Source: Cannabis sativa (lineage: Eukaryota; Streptophyta; Magnoliopsida; Rosales; Cannabaceae). Taken from it: a DNA stretch of 64,000 nt. Where the stretch lies: the NCBI RefSeq assembly GCF_029168945.1, contig NC_083608.1, positions 16,076,136-16,140,135 on the forward strand. The letters run 5' to 3'. The position numbers and the translations under genes are program-made. The notes under the pieces are model-generated. The model was not told the origin of the DNA and searched no databases. It saw only the letters and a list, made by a program, of their open reading frames with translations. Of the stretch, positions 1 through 10,887 are shown piece after piece (position 1 is the stretch's first letter; the number at the start of each line of letters is the position of its first letter).

Positions 1-1100
1 TGTGAGGTGAGATCATTCTTCAAGGTTTGAAATTGATTGTCAACCGAAGTGTGAAGACGAGTAAAAGCTTCCTCAAGGTTGAATTGGGGAAAGTTAGGCA
101 TGGGAGGAGCTTGAGGAGGCATCTCTTCTTCTTCTTCTTCTTCACTTTCACTTGCGGGCAAATTAATTTCTTCATCATCACTCTCCAAATCAATTTGCAT
201 TCTTTGCCCTCTTTTTGGTGTGAACACCCATTCATTGTTAAGGAATTTGTAACCCATAGCCTTGAAAGTTTTGGATCCTAGAATGTCACTAGAGGTAGGA
301 TCATTTTTCTTTTCATGTAGGGTAGGGATTCCTAAGAGAGGAAAAAGGTAGCTAAGAAGAAAACCAAAGGGAAGTGCCTTAATCATATTAGGCTTGTCCA
401 CATCAATGATGAATTTTAAAATAAGATAGCCTAGGTTGATTGGTGTAGTTTTGGCTATGATGAGATGCAAGAGTAATTGATCAATGGAATTTATCTCATC
501 TTGGTGTCCACTTCTAGGAGCAAGATTTGCAACAATGAATTTGTGGAGAATTTTAGCCTCGAAAGTGAGTTGGTGTCTTTTTGGTCTCATAATAAAAGGG
601 CCATCACCACAAATATTCCTAGAACACTCATCAAAGTTAAAAATGGCATCATTTTTGAGAGAAAGTTTGGGTTCAAGTAATATGCCACTATTTGGTGCTC
701 CTAACATGTCATTGAGAGATGCTACATTGAGTTCAAAAGCTACTCCTCTAAGGGTTCCTCTAACACCTAAAGGTTCTAAGGTAGGTTTAATGCAAGCATA
801 AAAACCTTGGACTAGTCTAGGATACAATGGAGTATTAATTTGAATAAAAGATGTCTATCCTAGGGTATCAAAGTGATGACTAAAATCAACATAATCAAGG
901 CTAGGGAGATCACAAATTTTACCTTTGAGAATCTTCCTAGAAGAGAAATCATTTACAAATTTGTTGTGATCCTCATCATTGAAGAATAGAGTGGGCTCTT
1001 GCCTTGCTTTTGCCCTTATTTCCCTTTGTTGAATTGCACTAGCCATTCTCTTGTGAGCTCTTGAGGAGGGATTAGATGAGGAAGCCATTGAAGAACACAC
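1..1100 (-). pseudogene. Extra ORF after pol, plant transposon-associated domain, partial
   Basis: The frame opens at 1100 on the minus strand, about 920 bp after pol, and stays open to the window edge except for one TAG at 855-857. It encodes at least 365 residues. The part after the stop has the pattern LVQGFYACIKPTLEPLGVRG, then MLGAPNSG, which I recognise as the 'putative plant transposon protein' domain seen next to many plant retroelements. An acidic Glu-rich tail and a Pro-rich stretch follow. The stop falls where related proteins have Trp after a Gly. There is no signal peptide or membrane segment, so it is not an envelope gene. Whether the element captured it or it was there before insertion cannot be settled without the 3' LTR. 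Confidence 0.65.
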
Positions 1101-2023
1101 CTTTTTTTTTTTTAATTATTGGAAGATGAAAGTGAGGTTTTGAAAGAGAGAATTTGAGAGAAAAGGGAGGAGTGGCTGCTGTATTAGGGTAGAAAATCTG
1201 AATGGGGAATGAAAAATTCGGTGGTAGGGTTTTAAAGGAGAAAAATCGCATTGAAAAGACGAAAAAGCCCTTAATTTCTGGTCCTGCGCCATCCGAAATT
1301 CCGGATGGTACAACCGGAATTCCGGTTGGTGCAGCAGACCAGAAAAATCCCCCTAAAAACGTCCTAAAAATTCCAATTTTGACCCAAATGACCCCAAACC
1401 AATTCTAATACCTTTAATATGATAAAACAAAATTTCTCAAACAAGAAAAACTAAAAAATAATGAAAAATGACGATTTACGGTAAGTTTTTCGAAAATTGC
1501 CAAGAAAACTAGAACCTTACCGAAAATGAGTTTTAAGCAACGAAACTGAAAAATTCTTTTTCCGACAGTTTGATAAAATAAAATGTGAGGTGTACAAACT
1601 TACGGAATCGAAAAATGTTGAAAAATGAGAAAGTTTGGCGAAAAACACTCTTTTAGGCCTAAAAATCTATAAATTCAACAAGTGAGGTACCAAAAATTTT
1701 TTTCATGCAAATTTCAATCAAGATAAACCTATAGGCATACTAAATACATTCTATTTCACATATTCAAGCATATAGACACATAAGAAAATCAAATATGCGA
1801 AAATTCACATGTTCACTTGTTTAAAAACAAGTCCAAAGTTCACCAAAAATCCACATTTTGACCTATAATTTTGAGTTTTTCAACAAGTATAGTTCATATA
1901 GGTCAAGTATCAATAAATTTTCTCATCTATGCATATAAATCTCATTAATGTCATATTTGGAATAATTATGCATAAATAAGTAAGTAAAGAGATATGAAAA
2001 AAAAAATTTATAGCTAACAAACC
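1101..2023. other. Non-coding spacer between pol and the extra ORF
   Basis: AT-rich DNA without a credible ORF. It holds an 18-bp perfect palindrome with a CCGGAATTCCGG core at 1311-1328 and a neighbouring imperfect one at 1290-1308. Similar motifs occur in the element's LTR. The stretch may act as a leader or promoter for the extra ORF. Confidence 0.5.
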
Positions 2024-4678
2024 TTATATTTCATTTAAGTTGGTCATGCCTAGCTCTCTTCTAATGAAACTAAATCTCTCATCACTAAGAGGCTTGGTGA
2101 ATATATCCGCTAATTGGAATTCGGTGCTTACAAAGTCTAGCATAATATCACCTCTTTGGATATGATCTCTAAGGAAGTGGTGCCTTATGTCAATATGCTT
2201 GGCTCTAGAATGCAATATTGGATTCTTAGAGAGGTTAATGGCACTAGTGTTATCACACTTTATGGGTGTACATTCAAAATCAATATCAAAATCCTTAAGA
2301 GTTTGTTTCATCCAAAGTATTTGTGCACAACAACTACCCGCGGCTATATATTCGGCTTCAGTTGTGGATAGAGCTACCGAGTTTTGTTTCTTGCTAAACC
2401 ATGATACTAAGGAATTTCCTAGAAAGTGACAAGTTCCACTAGTACTTTTTCTATCCGTCTTACAACCGGCAAAGTCGGCATCCGAGTAGCTAACTATTTC
2501 AAAGTTTGAGTTCTTGGGGTACCAAAGTCCTAGATTCATTGTGCCTATCAAGTATCTAAATATTCTCTTAACGGCACTCAAGTGGGATTCTTTAGGACAA
2601 GATCGGTACCTAGCACAAAGACCAACACTGAACAAAATATCCGGTCTACTAGCGGTTAAATATAATAAAGAGTCAATCATACCTCGATACTTGGTGATGT
2701 CCACATTCTTACCGCTTTCATCTTTGTCCATCTTTATGGATGTGCTCATGGGTGTATTCATGAACTTTGCATTTGCCAAGTCAAACTTTTGAAAAAGATC
2801 CTTGATGTACTTAGTTTGACCTATGAATATGCCATCCTTTTGTTGTTTGATTTGAAGTCCAAGAAAAAAGTTGAGTTCTCCCATCATGCTCATCTCAAAC
2901 TCACTATGCATACACTTAGAAAATTCTTCACAAAGAGCATCATTAGTAGCACCAAAGATAATATCATCAACATAAATTTGTACTATAATAATGTCTTTCG
3001 ATTTTCTTTTTATAAAAAGTGTATTATCCGCTTTACCCATTGAAAAACCATTTGAAATAAGAAAAGTGCTTAATCTTTCATACCAAGCTCTAGGAGCTTG
3101 CTTTAAACCATATAAAGCCTTTTTCAATTTGTAAACATGGTTAGGGTATTTATGATTTTGAAAACCGGGTGGTTGAGAGACATAAACCTCTTCCATAATG
3201 TACCCATTTAAGAATGCGCTTTTTACATCCATTTGGTACAAGATAAAATTCTTGTGGCATGCAAAAGCTAACAACATTCTAATGGACTCAAGTCTTGCTA
3301 CCGGGGCAAAGGTTTCCTCATAATCAATTCCTTCTTCTTGATTGTAACCTTGGGCCACTAATCTAGCCTTGTTACTCACAATGACCCCATGCTCATCTAC
3401 CTTATTTCTATAGACCCATTTTGTTCCAATCACCGATTGATGTGACGGTCTTGGAACTAACTCCCAAACATTATTTCTTATAAATTGATTTATTTCTTCT
3501 TGCATAGCTAGAAGCCAAAATTCATCAACTTCGGCCTCTTTAAAATTCTTTGGTTCAATTTGAGAAATAAAAGTAATGAAATTACACAAGTTTCTAAGGG
3601 AGTTTCTAGTAGTGACCCCTTGAGAAGGATCACCTAGAATTTGGTTTATAGGATGAGCACTTTTGAATTTCCACTCATGTGGAAGGTTAGAGTTCATACC
3701 TTGGCTTTCATTTACCTTTTCCACGGGTGGTTCCTCTTTGGGAGTTTGTGAAGGAGCATTGGAAGTCTCTCCAATTTCGAGATTTTGAACCTCATCTCCC
3801 AAACCTACAACATCATCATCTAAATTTTTGCTTGTAGGCGGGTTAGTCTCATCAAAGACAACATGAATAGATTCTTCAACAACATTAGTTCTTTTGTTAT
3901 AAATTCTATAAGCTTTACTATGTGTTGAATACCCTATAAAAATTCCAACATCGGATTTCGCATCAAATTTTCCAAGGTTGTCCTTGGTGTTTAAAATGTA
4001 ACATTTGCATCCAAAAACTTTAAAATAGCCAATGTTGGGTTTTCTTCCTTTCCAAAGCTCATAAGGGGTTTTATTCATGTTGGGCCTAATAAAAACACGA
4101 TTCAAAATATAACAAGAGGTATTGATGGCCTCGGCCCAAAAATATTTTGGTAATGAAATTTCATTTAGCATTGACCTAGCCATTTCTTGAATTGTTCTAT
4201 TCTTCCTTTCGACAACTCCATTTTGTTGTGGAGTTCTTGGTGCCGAAAAGTCATGGTTAAAACCATGTTCATCACAAAACAAGTCTAAGGTATCATTGTC
4301 AAACTCACCACCATGGTCACTCCTAACGGAGGTAATAGAATATCCTTTTTCATTTTGCACACTTTTACAAAATTTGACAAAGTTTTCCAAAACATCACTT
4401 TTAAGAGTCAAGAAAATAACCCAAGTAAATCTTGAAAAATCATCAACAATTACAAATGCATAGTATTTACCACCAAGACTAGCAATTCTAGAAGGACCAA
4501 ATAAATCAATATGAAGCAATTGCAAAGGTCTAGTAGTTGAAATCTCTTTCTTGGAATGAAAAGATGTTTTAATTTGTTTTCCAAATTGGCATGCATCACA
4601 AAGTTTATCTTTAACAAACGGAATAGATGGCAAACCAATAACAAGATCTTTTCTAACCAATTTTGAAATAGAATCCAT
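2024..4678 (-). CDS. Integrase, reverse transcriptase and RNase H of the Sirevirus-like element
   Basis: An 884-aa open frame covers the rest of pol. The integrase zinc-binding end has CDAC, and the core carries the DDE residues ([33 protein letters not shown]). Reverse transcriptase follows from about residue 400, with [19 protein letters not shown] and the catalytic IYVDDIIFG. RNase H is at the C-terminus ([27 protein letters not shown]). The length and motif order are those of copia pol, and no internal stops are present after the TGA at 4703-4705. Integrase, RT and RNase H look chemically complete, but translation from gag would have to pass the upstream stops. Confidence 0.92.
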   Translation of the reverse strand: MDSISKLVRKDLVIGLPSIPFVKDKLCDACQFGKQIKTSFHSKKEISTTRPLQLLHIDLFGPSRIASLGGKYYAFVIVDDFSRFTWVIFLTLKSDVLENFVKFCKSVQNEKGYSITSVRSDHGGEFDNDTLDLFCDEHGFNHDFSAPRTPQQNGVVERKNRTIQEMARSMLNEISLPKYFWAEAINTSCYILNRVFIRPNMNKTPYELWKGRKPNIGYFKVFGCKCYILNTKDNLGKFDAKSDVGIFIGYSTHSKAYRIYNKRTNVVEESIHVVFDETNPPTSKNLDDDVVGLGDEVQNLEIGETSNAPSQTPKEEPPVEKVNESQGMNSNLPHEWKFKSAHPINQILGDPSQGVTTRNSLRNLCNFITFISQIEPKNFKEAEVDEFWLLAMQEEINQFIRNNVWELVPRPSHQSVIGTKWVYRNKVDEHGVIVSNKARLVAQGYNQEEGIDYEETFAPVARLESIRMLLAFACHKNFILYQMDVKSAFLNGYIMEEVYVSQPPGFQNHKYPNHVYKLKKALYGLKQAPRAWYERLSTFLISNGFSMGKADNTLFIKRKSKDIIIVQIYVDDIIFGATNDALCEEFSKCMHSEFEMSMMGELNFFLGLQIKQQKDGIFIGQTKYIKDLFQKFDLANAKFMNTPMSTSIKMDKDESGKNVDITKYRGMIDSLLYLTASRPDILFSVGLCARYRSCPKESHLSAVKRIFRYLIGTMNLGLWYPKNSNFEIVSYSDADFAGCKTDRKSTSGTCHFLGNSLVSWFSKKQNSVALSTTEAEYIAAGSCCAQILWMKQTLKDFDIDFECTPIKCDNTSAINLSKNPILHSRAKHIDIRHHFLRDHIQRGDIMLDFVSTEFQLADIFTKPLSDERFSFIRRELGMTNLNEI

Positions 4679-4702
4679 ACTAGCATGTCCTAATCTTCTA
4701 TG

Positions 4703-5089
4703 TCACAAGCAAGAATTATCATTCATAACGGTTAAACATTTATTTTTACTATCAAAAGAATCAACATCAATAACATACACATTATCCTTCCTTACTCCAA
4801 GGAAAATAACTTCATTGGTTGAAACATTTTCAATGGAGCATTTTGAGGATTCAAACACAACACGAAAACCTATATCACATAATTGACTAATACTAAGCAA
4901 GTTATGTTTAAGATTATTAACAAGAAGCACATTTTTAATACATGGAGAGTATATGTTACCGATATCACCAATGCCCAAGATTTTTCCTTTTGAATTGTCT
5001 CCAAAAGTGACAAAGCCACTTTCCTTGCTTTTAAAGCTTGAAAATCTTGATGGATCACCGGTCATATGCTTTGAACATCCACTATCCAA
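4703..5089 (-). pseudogene. Protease and GAG-pre-integrase segment of copia pol
   Basis: The frame begins at the aspartic protease motif LDSGCSKHMTGD and runs through the GAG-pre-integrase region (NLKHNLLSISQLCD). TGA stops bound it on both sides at plus positions 5093-5095 and 4703-4705. In both places the protein family has a Trp (W-F-L-D-S-G and C-L-W-H-x-R-L-G-H), so both stops look like TGG-to-TGA changes in one continuous pol frame. It is part of a pol decayed by point mutation. Confidence 0.8.
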
Positions 5090-5136
5090 GAATCATAAGC
5101 TTTGGCTCTTTCTTGTTGATTCCTACAAAAACAAGT

Positions 5137-6795
5137 TCATTTGTTGGCTTTTGGTACCCATATAACTTTGGGTCCATTCTTGTTAGTTCTAGAACCCTTT
5201 GGTACCCATTTAGTCTTGCCTAGATATGCAAATTTCTTCACATGACAATAGGAAATAGTATGACCATCTCGGTTACAATATGTGCATGTAAAGTGAGGTA
5301 GACTAGATGATTTCACAAAAAAGTTTCTCAAAAACTTTTGTTTCTTACTAGGATCATAACCAATACCATTTTTTGAAAAACCACATGATTGGTTGCCCAC
5401 CATGAGATCATAGCCTTCCTTACCTCTAGTGAAGGTATATATGTCATTTTTTAGGCTTCTCACATGGGCTTTCAATTCAATAATTTCTTTCTTATGTGAA
5501 GCACATGTAGCACATTGAGATTTAGCTATAAGTTCTTTTTCATTTATTTTCAAAATCTCAATTTCTTTTAAAAGCATGTTGGTCTTCTCTCTAAGGGTTT
5601 GGTTTTTAACAAGCAATTTACCAAAATCATCAAATAGTTCCTTAAATGAATTAGACAACTCATCATATGACATATCTAAGTTATCATCATCATTTTCGCT
5701 ATCACAATCATTTTGATTAGAAATGCTTACCCCATCATCAAGTGCCATCATGCACATGTTTGCTACTTCATTCTTTCCTTCTTCTTCGGAGTCCTCTTCG
5801 TCACTATTGAGCCAATCCGCCAACATTGTCCTTCCTTTGTATTTGTTCTTCTTTCTCATTGGACAATCCATCTTCATATGTCCGGGCTTCTTGCACTCAA
5901 AGCAAATTGGTGGATCATCTTTGCTTTTTCTTTCTTTTGAGTCACTCCCTCTTTGTGGCTTCTTCCCAAAGTTCTTTTTGAATTTCATGAACTTTTTGTA
6001 TTTCTTAGAGAAGAGTGCCAAGTCCTCCATGTCACTACATAAGCTTTCCTCATCTTCTTCACTAATGGCATGGGAGGAGGAAGACTTGAATGCAATAGTC
6101 TTCTTTTTCTTCTCAACTTCCTCTTCTTCTTGAGCACTCATGAAAATTTCATGGTTCATGAGTGAGCCAATTAGTTCTTCCAAGGGAAGTGTTGAGAGAT
6201 CCTTGGCTTCTTGAATGGCAACCACCTTTCCTTGATAAGCCTTGGTGAGACTTCTCAAAATCTTGGTCACCATATCCTTTTGAGTAAGTACCTTGCCAAA
6301 AGAGTTCAAACCATTAGTAATTGTAGTGAAGCGAGTATACATATTAGCAATGGTTTCATCCGCTTTCATCTTAAAGTTCTCATATTGAGTGGAATAAATT
6401 TGAATTTTAGTTTCCTTCATAGCACTAGTTCCTTGATGAGTAACTTCAAGCATTTTCCACATATCATAAGCGGTAGAGGCTTGTTCAATATTTTTAAAAA
6501 TGTCTCTATCCAAACCACATATAAGAGCATATTTAGCTTTAGCATTTTTAGAAAGCATTTTCTTATCATTTTCATCATATGCTTCATAAGTCTTGATTAC
6601 TTCAACACCATTTATGACATGTTTAGCAACATAAGGACCACTAGACACAATATGCCACAAATCATAGTCAATAGATTGAAGGTAAGTTTCCATTCTAATT
6701 TTCCAATAAGGAAAATCTACTCCATTGAAGTATGGTGCTCTATTTGTGCTAAAACCTTCTAACATGTTATTTTGTGAATTACTTGGAAACGCCAT
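5137..6795 (-). CDS. Gag polyprotein of the Sirevirus-like element
   Basis: The 552-aa frame opens 40 bp after the primer-binding site. The N-terminal third is the copia gag fold (UBN2/DUF4219-like, with YFNGVDFPYWKIRM near the start). A CCHC zinc knuckle (CFECKKPGHMKMDC) lies near residue 300, followed by an acidic stretch and a probable coiled coil. A second CCHC motif (CTYCNRDGHTISYC) lies near the C-terminus. The long gag with a coiled coil is what Sireviruses carry; their Gag is known to bind a dynein light chain in maize. The frame ends 48 bp before the protease motif, which lies in another frame, so the gag-pol junction is either shifted or decayed. It would package element RNA. Confidence 0.88.
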   Translation of the reverse strand: MAFPSNSQNNMLEGFSTNRAPYFNGVDFPYWKIRMETYLQSIDYDLWHIVSSGPYVAKHVINGVEVIKTYEAYDENDKKMLSKNAKAKYALICGLDRDIFKNIEQASTAYDMWKMLEVTHQGTSAMKETKIQIYSTQYENFKMKADETIANMYTRFTTITNGLNSFGKVLTQKDMVTKILRSLTKAYQGKVVAIQEAKDLSTLPLEELIGSLMNHEIFMSAQEEEEVEKKKKTIAFKSSSSHAISEEDEESLCSDMEDLALFSKKYKKFMKFKKNFGKKPQRGSDSKERKSKDDPPICFECKKPGHMKMDCPMRKKNKYKGRTMLADWLNSDEEDSEEEGKNEVANMCMMALDDGVSISNQNDCDSENDDDNLDMSYDELSNSFKELFDDFGKLLVKNQTLREKTNMLLKEIEILKINEKELIAKSQCATCASHKKEIIELKAHVRSLKNDIYTFTRGKEGYDLMVGNQSCGFSKNGIGYDPSKKQKFLRNFFVKSSSLPHFTCTYCNRDGHTISYCHVKKFAYLGKTKWVPKGSRTNKNGPKVIWVPKANK

Positions 6796-6835
6796 GCTCT
6801 AGATTGTGAAATCTAATCAAATAATTTGAGCCCTT

Positions 6836-6847
6836 GCTCTGATACCA
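6836..6847 (-). other. Primer-binding site (initiator tRNA-Met type)
   Basis: The minus strand reads TGGTATCAGAGC, the common plant copia primer site complementary to the 3' end of initiator tRNA-Met. It lies 2 bp inside the LTR end and about 40 bp before the gag start codon. Confidence 0.9.
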
Positions 6848-6849
6848 AT

Positions 6850-8330
6850 TGTTAGCCCAAGATATGTTTCCAAGAGGGGGGGTGAATTGGAAATTTAAAC
6901 TAATTTCGGAAAATTAAAACTTTTAACACAAAATTATGCAATTAGTCAATTAATCAAGTAAAAGCAAGTAGTATGGCAAGCAATATATTAAGACAAATAA
7001 TTAAACTTGTAAAGTAAAGAGTTTAAGGATTAGAAAATGCAAACTCTCGATTTTTACAAGGTTCGGTAGAGCTATGCCACCTACGTCCTTGGTCTTCAAA
7101 GCTATGGACCTAGCTTTGAGTTCCAATATCGAGCCAAGTTAACGGGCTTGACTAACCCTTACAACCGGGAAATTTTCACCAAGGTATTTCCAAACCTCTT
7201 ACAATAGTTTCGCACCCCCGAGGACTATTAACCTCTTTCTCGGATTGTTGAAGTGCCAATCTCACTATTACCGGGTTGTTTACAATACCGGTGCCAACCT
7301 CACCTCAATCACAATATGGAAATGTGTTTGATATACAAGCTAAAATCACTCTAGAAATATGATGATACAATGGAAACCTAGAGTGAAAAGCAAGCACACT
7401 TAAGATGAATAAAATCAAATTTTGGCTCAAAGTGTGTGAAAAGTGTTTGTTTGGATTTCAAACTTGGAAGCTCCTTAATCTCACTTAGATAGGTTAGATG
7501 TTTGTAATAAATGCTCAACCAACTTATTTTTTGAAAGAAAAATCGAGTTTATATAGTGTTTGAAAGAAAACTAGCCGTTTATAGCCGTTAGCACGTTTCC
7601 CGAGGTGAGGTCAGCCGTGAACTGGAAGTCCGGATGGGAACCGGAATTCCGGATTGATTACAACCGAAATTCCGGTTGGCAACCGGAATTTCGGATGACT
7701 AACCAGAGGCAAAAGTGCCATTTTTCGGGACTTAAACGCGCATAACTTCTTACTCGATTATCCGATTTCAGAAATTCCAACTTTGTTCTTTTAGTTAAAC
7801 AAAATATGATTTAAAAATTCAATCAAAAAAATTTTTGAACTATCGTGTGAGAAAACTTGTTGCACAAGTTAGTGAATGGGCCAAAATTCAAATTTATAAA
7901 AACTTAGTGTGCTATGCAAATCACTTTAACAAGACTAAAGTAAATTTATACCATTTGATTTTGAGTAGTCTTGATGTAGATGAGCCTCCTAGCTTGATTT
8001 GCATGTTTTTGATCCCATGTTGACTTTTCCCGAGAGTTGACCTTGACTTTGACTTTGACTTTGACTTTCGGGTTAACTTTTGACTTTGAGCTTTTGAAGA
8101 CCTCTTTTGAATAGGGTCTTGAGTTGTTGATCCCTTGATGAATCTTTTGCTCTTGATATGCTTGTTGAATCCATTTAGTGTTGCTTTCAAAAGTTTGGTA
8201 AAAATACCAAAATATTTATTTTCTCTTTTAAATTTGCTACAAAATCAATAAATCATTAGTAACAAATAATAATCAAATATTTGTTAATCATCAAAACAAG
8301 GAGATCTAAAAGTTTGAGTTAACACTAACA
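6850..8330 (-). repeat. 5' LTR of the Sirevirus-like element
   Basis: On the plus strand it starts TGTTAG and ends CTAACA, perfect 6-bp inverted ends, for a length of 1481 bp. The left edge abuts the primer-binding site. The right edge interrupts an open gag/protease frame of the host element. A minus-strand TATA-like sequence lies at 7545-7555. CCGG-core palindromes lie upstream of it in transcription order at 7629-7700. A run of TTTGAC repeats is at about 8040-8070. The partner LTR is not in the window, so the boundaries rest on one copy. Confidence 0.75.
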
Positions 8331-10569
8331 TTAGAGGAGACAACAGACTGAGAATTACATTCGACTAAACCAGTAAAAGGACAAAAACCAGAACAAAAAC
8401 CAGAAGGAAAAAACTGTGAACATTGTTGATTGACAGTGTCTTTAGGCTTAACCGTGTGACCCTCCAGCTGATACAAACCATCCTTAAGCTTCCCTTGCAT
8501 TACCACCTTCCTTGTTGCCATGTCCTTCACAAAACACACATCAGAAAAGAATTCAACAAACACTTTATTATCAGCTGTAAGTTTAGATATGCTAATTAAG
8601 TTTTTTGCAATTTTTGGAACATGTAGAACATCAGTTAACTGAAGTTTATTACCACTGTTCGATTGCAAAACACCTGAACCAATATTTGAAATAAGCAATT
8701 GATTACCATCTCCAACGGTGAGTCTGTCCTTACCACTGTAAGGAGTCTTGTTTTTCATGTTATCTTGGTCCGAGGTGAGATGATTGCTAGCTCCAGAGTC
8801 AGCATACCAGCCTTCGTGATCAACAATCTCAGGTGTAGCAATATAGGCACTGGGATCTTGCTTCTCTTGACCATGATTGTTGTTGTTGTTTGGTGTAAAG
8901 CCCATGAAAGTCTCATCATATCTGTTGTAGCAATAGGCTGCAGAGTGACCGTAACGGCCACACACTTGACATGTGGGCTTGGTGTTTCGACCTCTACCAC
9001 GACCACGGCCAGAGTTTCCACTTGAGTTGCCACCACGGTTTGGATTCCCTCTACTGCCTCGGCCAAAATTGTTGTTGCTGAAGTTGGAATTTCCTCGACC
9101 TGAAGGATAGTGAGGGTTAGTTGACTGTTTGTTTGCCAAAGCAGCAGAGCGTCCAGCTCCTGAGTTGTTTCCTCCTTTTCCAGTTGCACCAAGAATATTC
9201 AATCGTTCCAGTTTGCTATCAAAACTTAGCAAAATCTCCTGCATTTCCTGCCAAGTAAGACCAATTTTCGCCTGTGCCTCAAGTTGACAGACAATAGTTA
9301 AATACTCAGCATCGAGTCCACTGAGCACATTTGCAATTAGATGTGCTTCTTGATATGGATCACCAGCAAGTGCTAGACTGTCGGCCCAATTCCTTTTCTG
9401 TCGAAGATAGTCTGCCATAGTTGTGCCTCCCTTTCGAGTAGTCTGAATCTTTGTTCGCGTATCATCCATCTTAGCTCGAGAGTGAGCTCCATATAGGTTT
9501 TCAAGGGCAACCCACAGAGAGCGTGCTGAGGTACAACCCATCACTTCTGTTGCTATGCTCTCTGTCATTGATCCGTATAGCCATCCCATGAGCAATTGGT
9601 CACACACAACCCAATGCTCGTATTCAGGATCCAGTTGAAGTCCGAAACCTGGTGTATTTTCTCCATTCCCAGGCGCTCCAACAAACTCGGTTGGACAGGG
9701 CTTAGTACCATTGACATTAGGGGTGTGCATAAATCGATCCAATCCAATGAGAACCGACCGATCCAATTACAATCGACCGCCAAACATTGGATATCCAATT
9801 GTAATCGGATCGGATTGGATGTTATTTTTAAATATCCAATTGGATCGGATCGGATGGTGGATGGGGTATCTAAAAATCCAATACATCCAACATCCAGTCG
9901 AACTAATTAATATTTTTATTTAGTTTGGATGAGTAATTAGATTTTATATTGTTATACGTCAAATCTATATGTATATATGAAAATTAACATTAAAGCTTTA
10001 CTTTTTTTTTTCTTGGATTGGATGGATCCAGTCCAATCCAATACATACTGGATCTAAAATATTGGATGGATCCGATCCGATCCAAAAAATTCTAGGTTTA
10101 AAATATTAGATAAACCCAAATTAAACAAATAAATATATATGAAATACATCCAATGGATAGAACCGATCCAATCCAACATCCAATGGATGTTGGATCGATT
10201 GGATGACGAAATTAATTGGATCGGATCGGATGGTAAAATCTAACATCCAATATATGATTGGATCGGATCTGGATAGGCCTAAAAACATTGGATGTGATCC
10301 AATGAACACCCCTAATTGACATACCCTTCAAGTCTATGCCCCCTGATTATGGTGGAAACAAGATTCCTCCACAAAGTGTAATTATTCCTATCAAGCTTAA
10401 TCGAAAAAGGTTGAGTAAGAGTATTACCGAACGGGACATTGCTGAAACCTCCAGATCCGAAATGAACACCTTGTTGAGAAGAACCATTTGTGACCTGTGG
10501 GGAGCTGAGATGTTCTGCACCAGTATGACGTTCTCCTCTTTGTGGAGTTTGACTGTCACCAGTAGACAT
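8331..10569 (-). pseudogene. Interrupted gag-protease frame of the second copia element
   Basis: The N-terminal piece (10569-10323) holds the gag start and a KLDRNNYTLW motif. The second piece (9709-8331) holds the UBN2-type gag domain, an RG/N-rich low-complexity linker, the zinc knuckle CQVCGRYGHSAAYC, the protease site WYADSGASNHLT and the GAG-pre-integrase region (LKDGLYQLEG). The reading frame is open across both pieces once the 597-bp MITE and one 8-bp target copy are disregarded, so the MITE entered an intact gene. The right end of the Sirevirus-like LTR truncates the frame at 8330. Confidence 0.85.
9718..10314. mobile_element. hAT-type MITE, 597 bp, 8-bp target duplication
   Basis: The left end reads TAGGGGTGTGCAT; the right end, read inward on the other strand, is TAGGGGTGTTCAT. 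These are typical hAT terminal inverted repeats. The 8-bp direct repeat ATTGACAT flanks it (9710-9717 and 10315-10322), the hAT target size. The interior has no transposase gene. It is dominated by short GGATC / GATCCAATCC units in both orientations. It interrupts the gag codons for Tyr-Val-Asn. Confidence 0.93.
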
Positions 10570-10605
10570 GGCGTTGGCCTCTGCTGGTTTTGCTCTGATA
10601 CCAAG

Positions 10606-10887
10606 TGAAGAAAGGGCAGAAGATTTGGCTCAGCTCAATTAGAGACTGAGGGCAGATATTGTATTTATAGAACAGGGGAGCATAACAGCTCCAATGATTA
10701 CACACAGAGAAATATGCCAGCTGGCATTACAATTGCATAACAAAAAAGGAAAAAGCAAATCAAATAAAGTAAGGGACAAAATAGAATAACAGAAAGAGAA
10801 TCTCCAACAATGCAGGAGTATTAGGCAGTGAATGATTAAGTGATTAATTAGATGACTGATTAATCAATGAATTACTCTGTCTTAACA
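10606..10887 (-). repeat. 5' LTR of the second copia element
   Basis: Next to the primer site the plus strand starts TGAAGAAAGG, and the best end is CTTAACA at 10887, giving about 282 bp. A minus-strand TATA sequence (TCTATAAATACA) is at about 10658-10669. The outer edge is uncertain because the second LTR is outside the window. Confidence 0.6.

Larger units (their letters stand above)
1..8330 (-). mobile_element. Sirevirus-like Ty1/copia retrotransposon, 3' end beyond the window
   Basis: The element reads on the minus strand in the order 5' LTR (6850-8330), primer-binding site, gag, protease, integrase, reverse transcriptase and RNase H, which is the copia order. It then carries an extra ORF and runs off the left edge before its 3' LTR. 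Assignment to the Sirevirus type rests on the long coiled-coil gag with two zinc knuckles, the initiator-Met primer site and CCGG-core palindromes upstream of the LTR TATA box, features described for Sireviruses. The coding frames are nearly intact but carry in-frame stops. It is inserted in the gag/protease frame of another copia element. The 5 bp after it are TTAGA; the matching target-site copy is outside the window. Confidence 0.85.
8331..10887 (-). mobile_element. Ty1/copia element (5' LTR, gag, protease), split by two insertions
   Basis: The minus-strand order is LTR (10606-10887), primer site (10592-10603, TGGTATCAGAGC), then a gag that starts at 10569. Gag is cut by a hAT MITE at 9718-10314 and the frame then continues to 8331, where the Sirevirus-like element is inserted. 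The remainder of pol must lie left of the window. It belongs to a different copia lineage from the Sirevirus-like element: the gag is shorter, has one CCHC motif, and is glycine/asparagine-rich. Confidence 0.85.

Noticed and set aside
484..801. Plus-strand frame of about 105 codons
   Set aside because: It is antisense to the extra ORF of the Sirevirus-like element, has no family resemblance, and the minus-strand frame is recognisable.
1..1100. Retroviral envelope gene
   Set aside because: No signal peptide, membrane span or furin-type site; the sequence resembles a soluble plant transposon-associated domain.
5723..6133. Plus-strand Ser/Phe-rich frame
   Set aside because: It is antisense to the acidic and Lys-rich part of gag.
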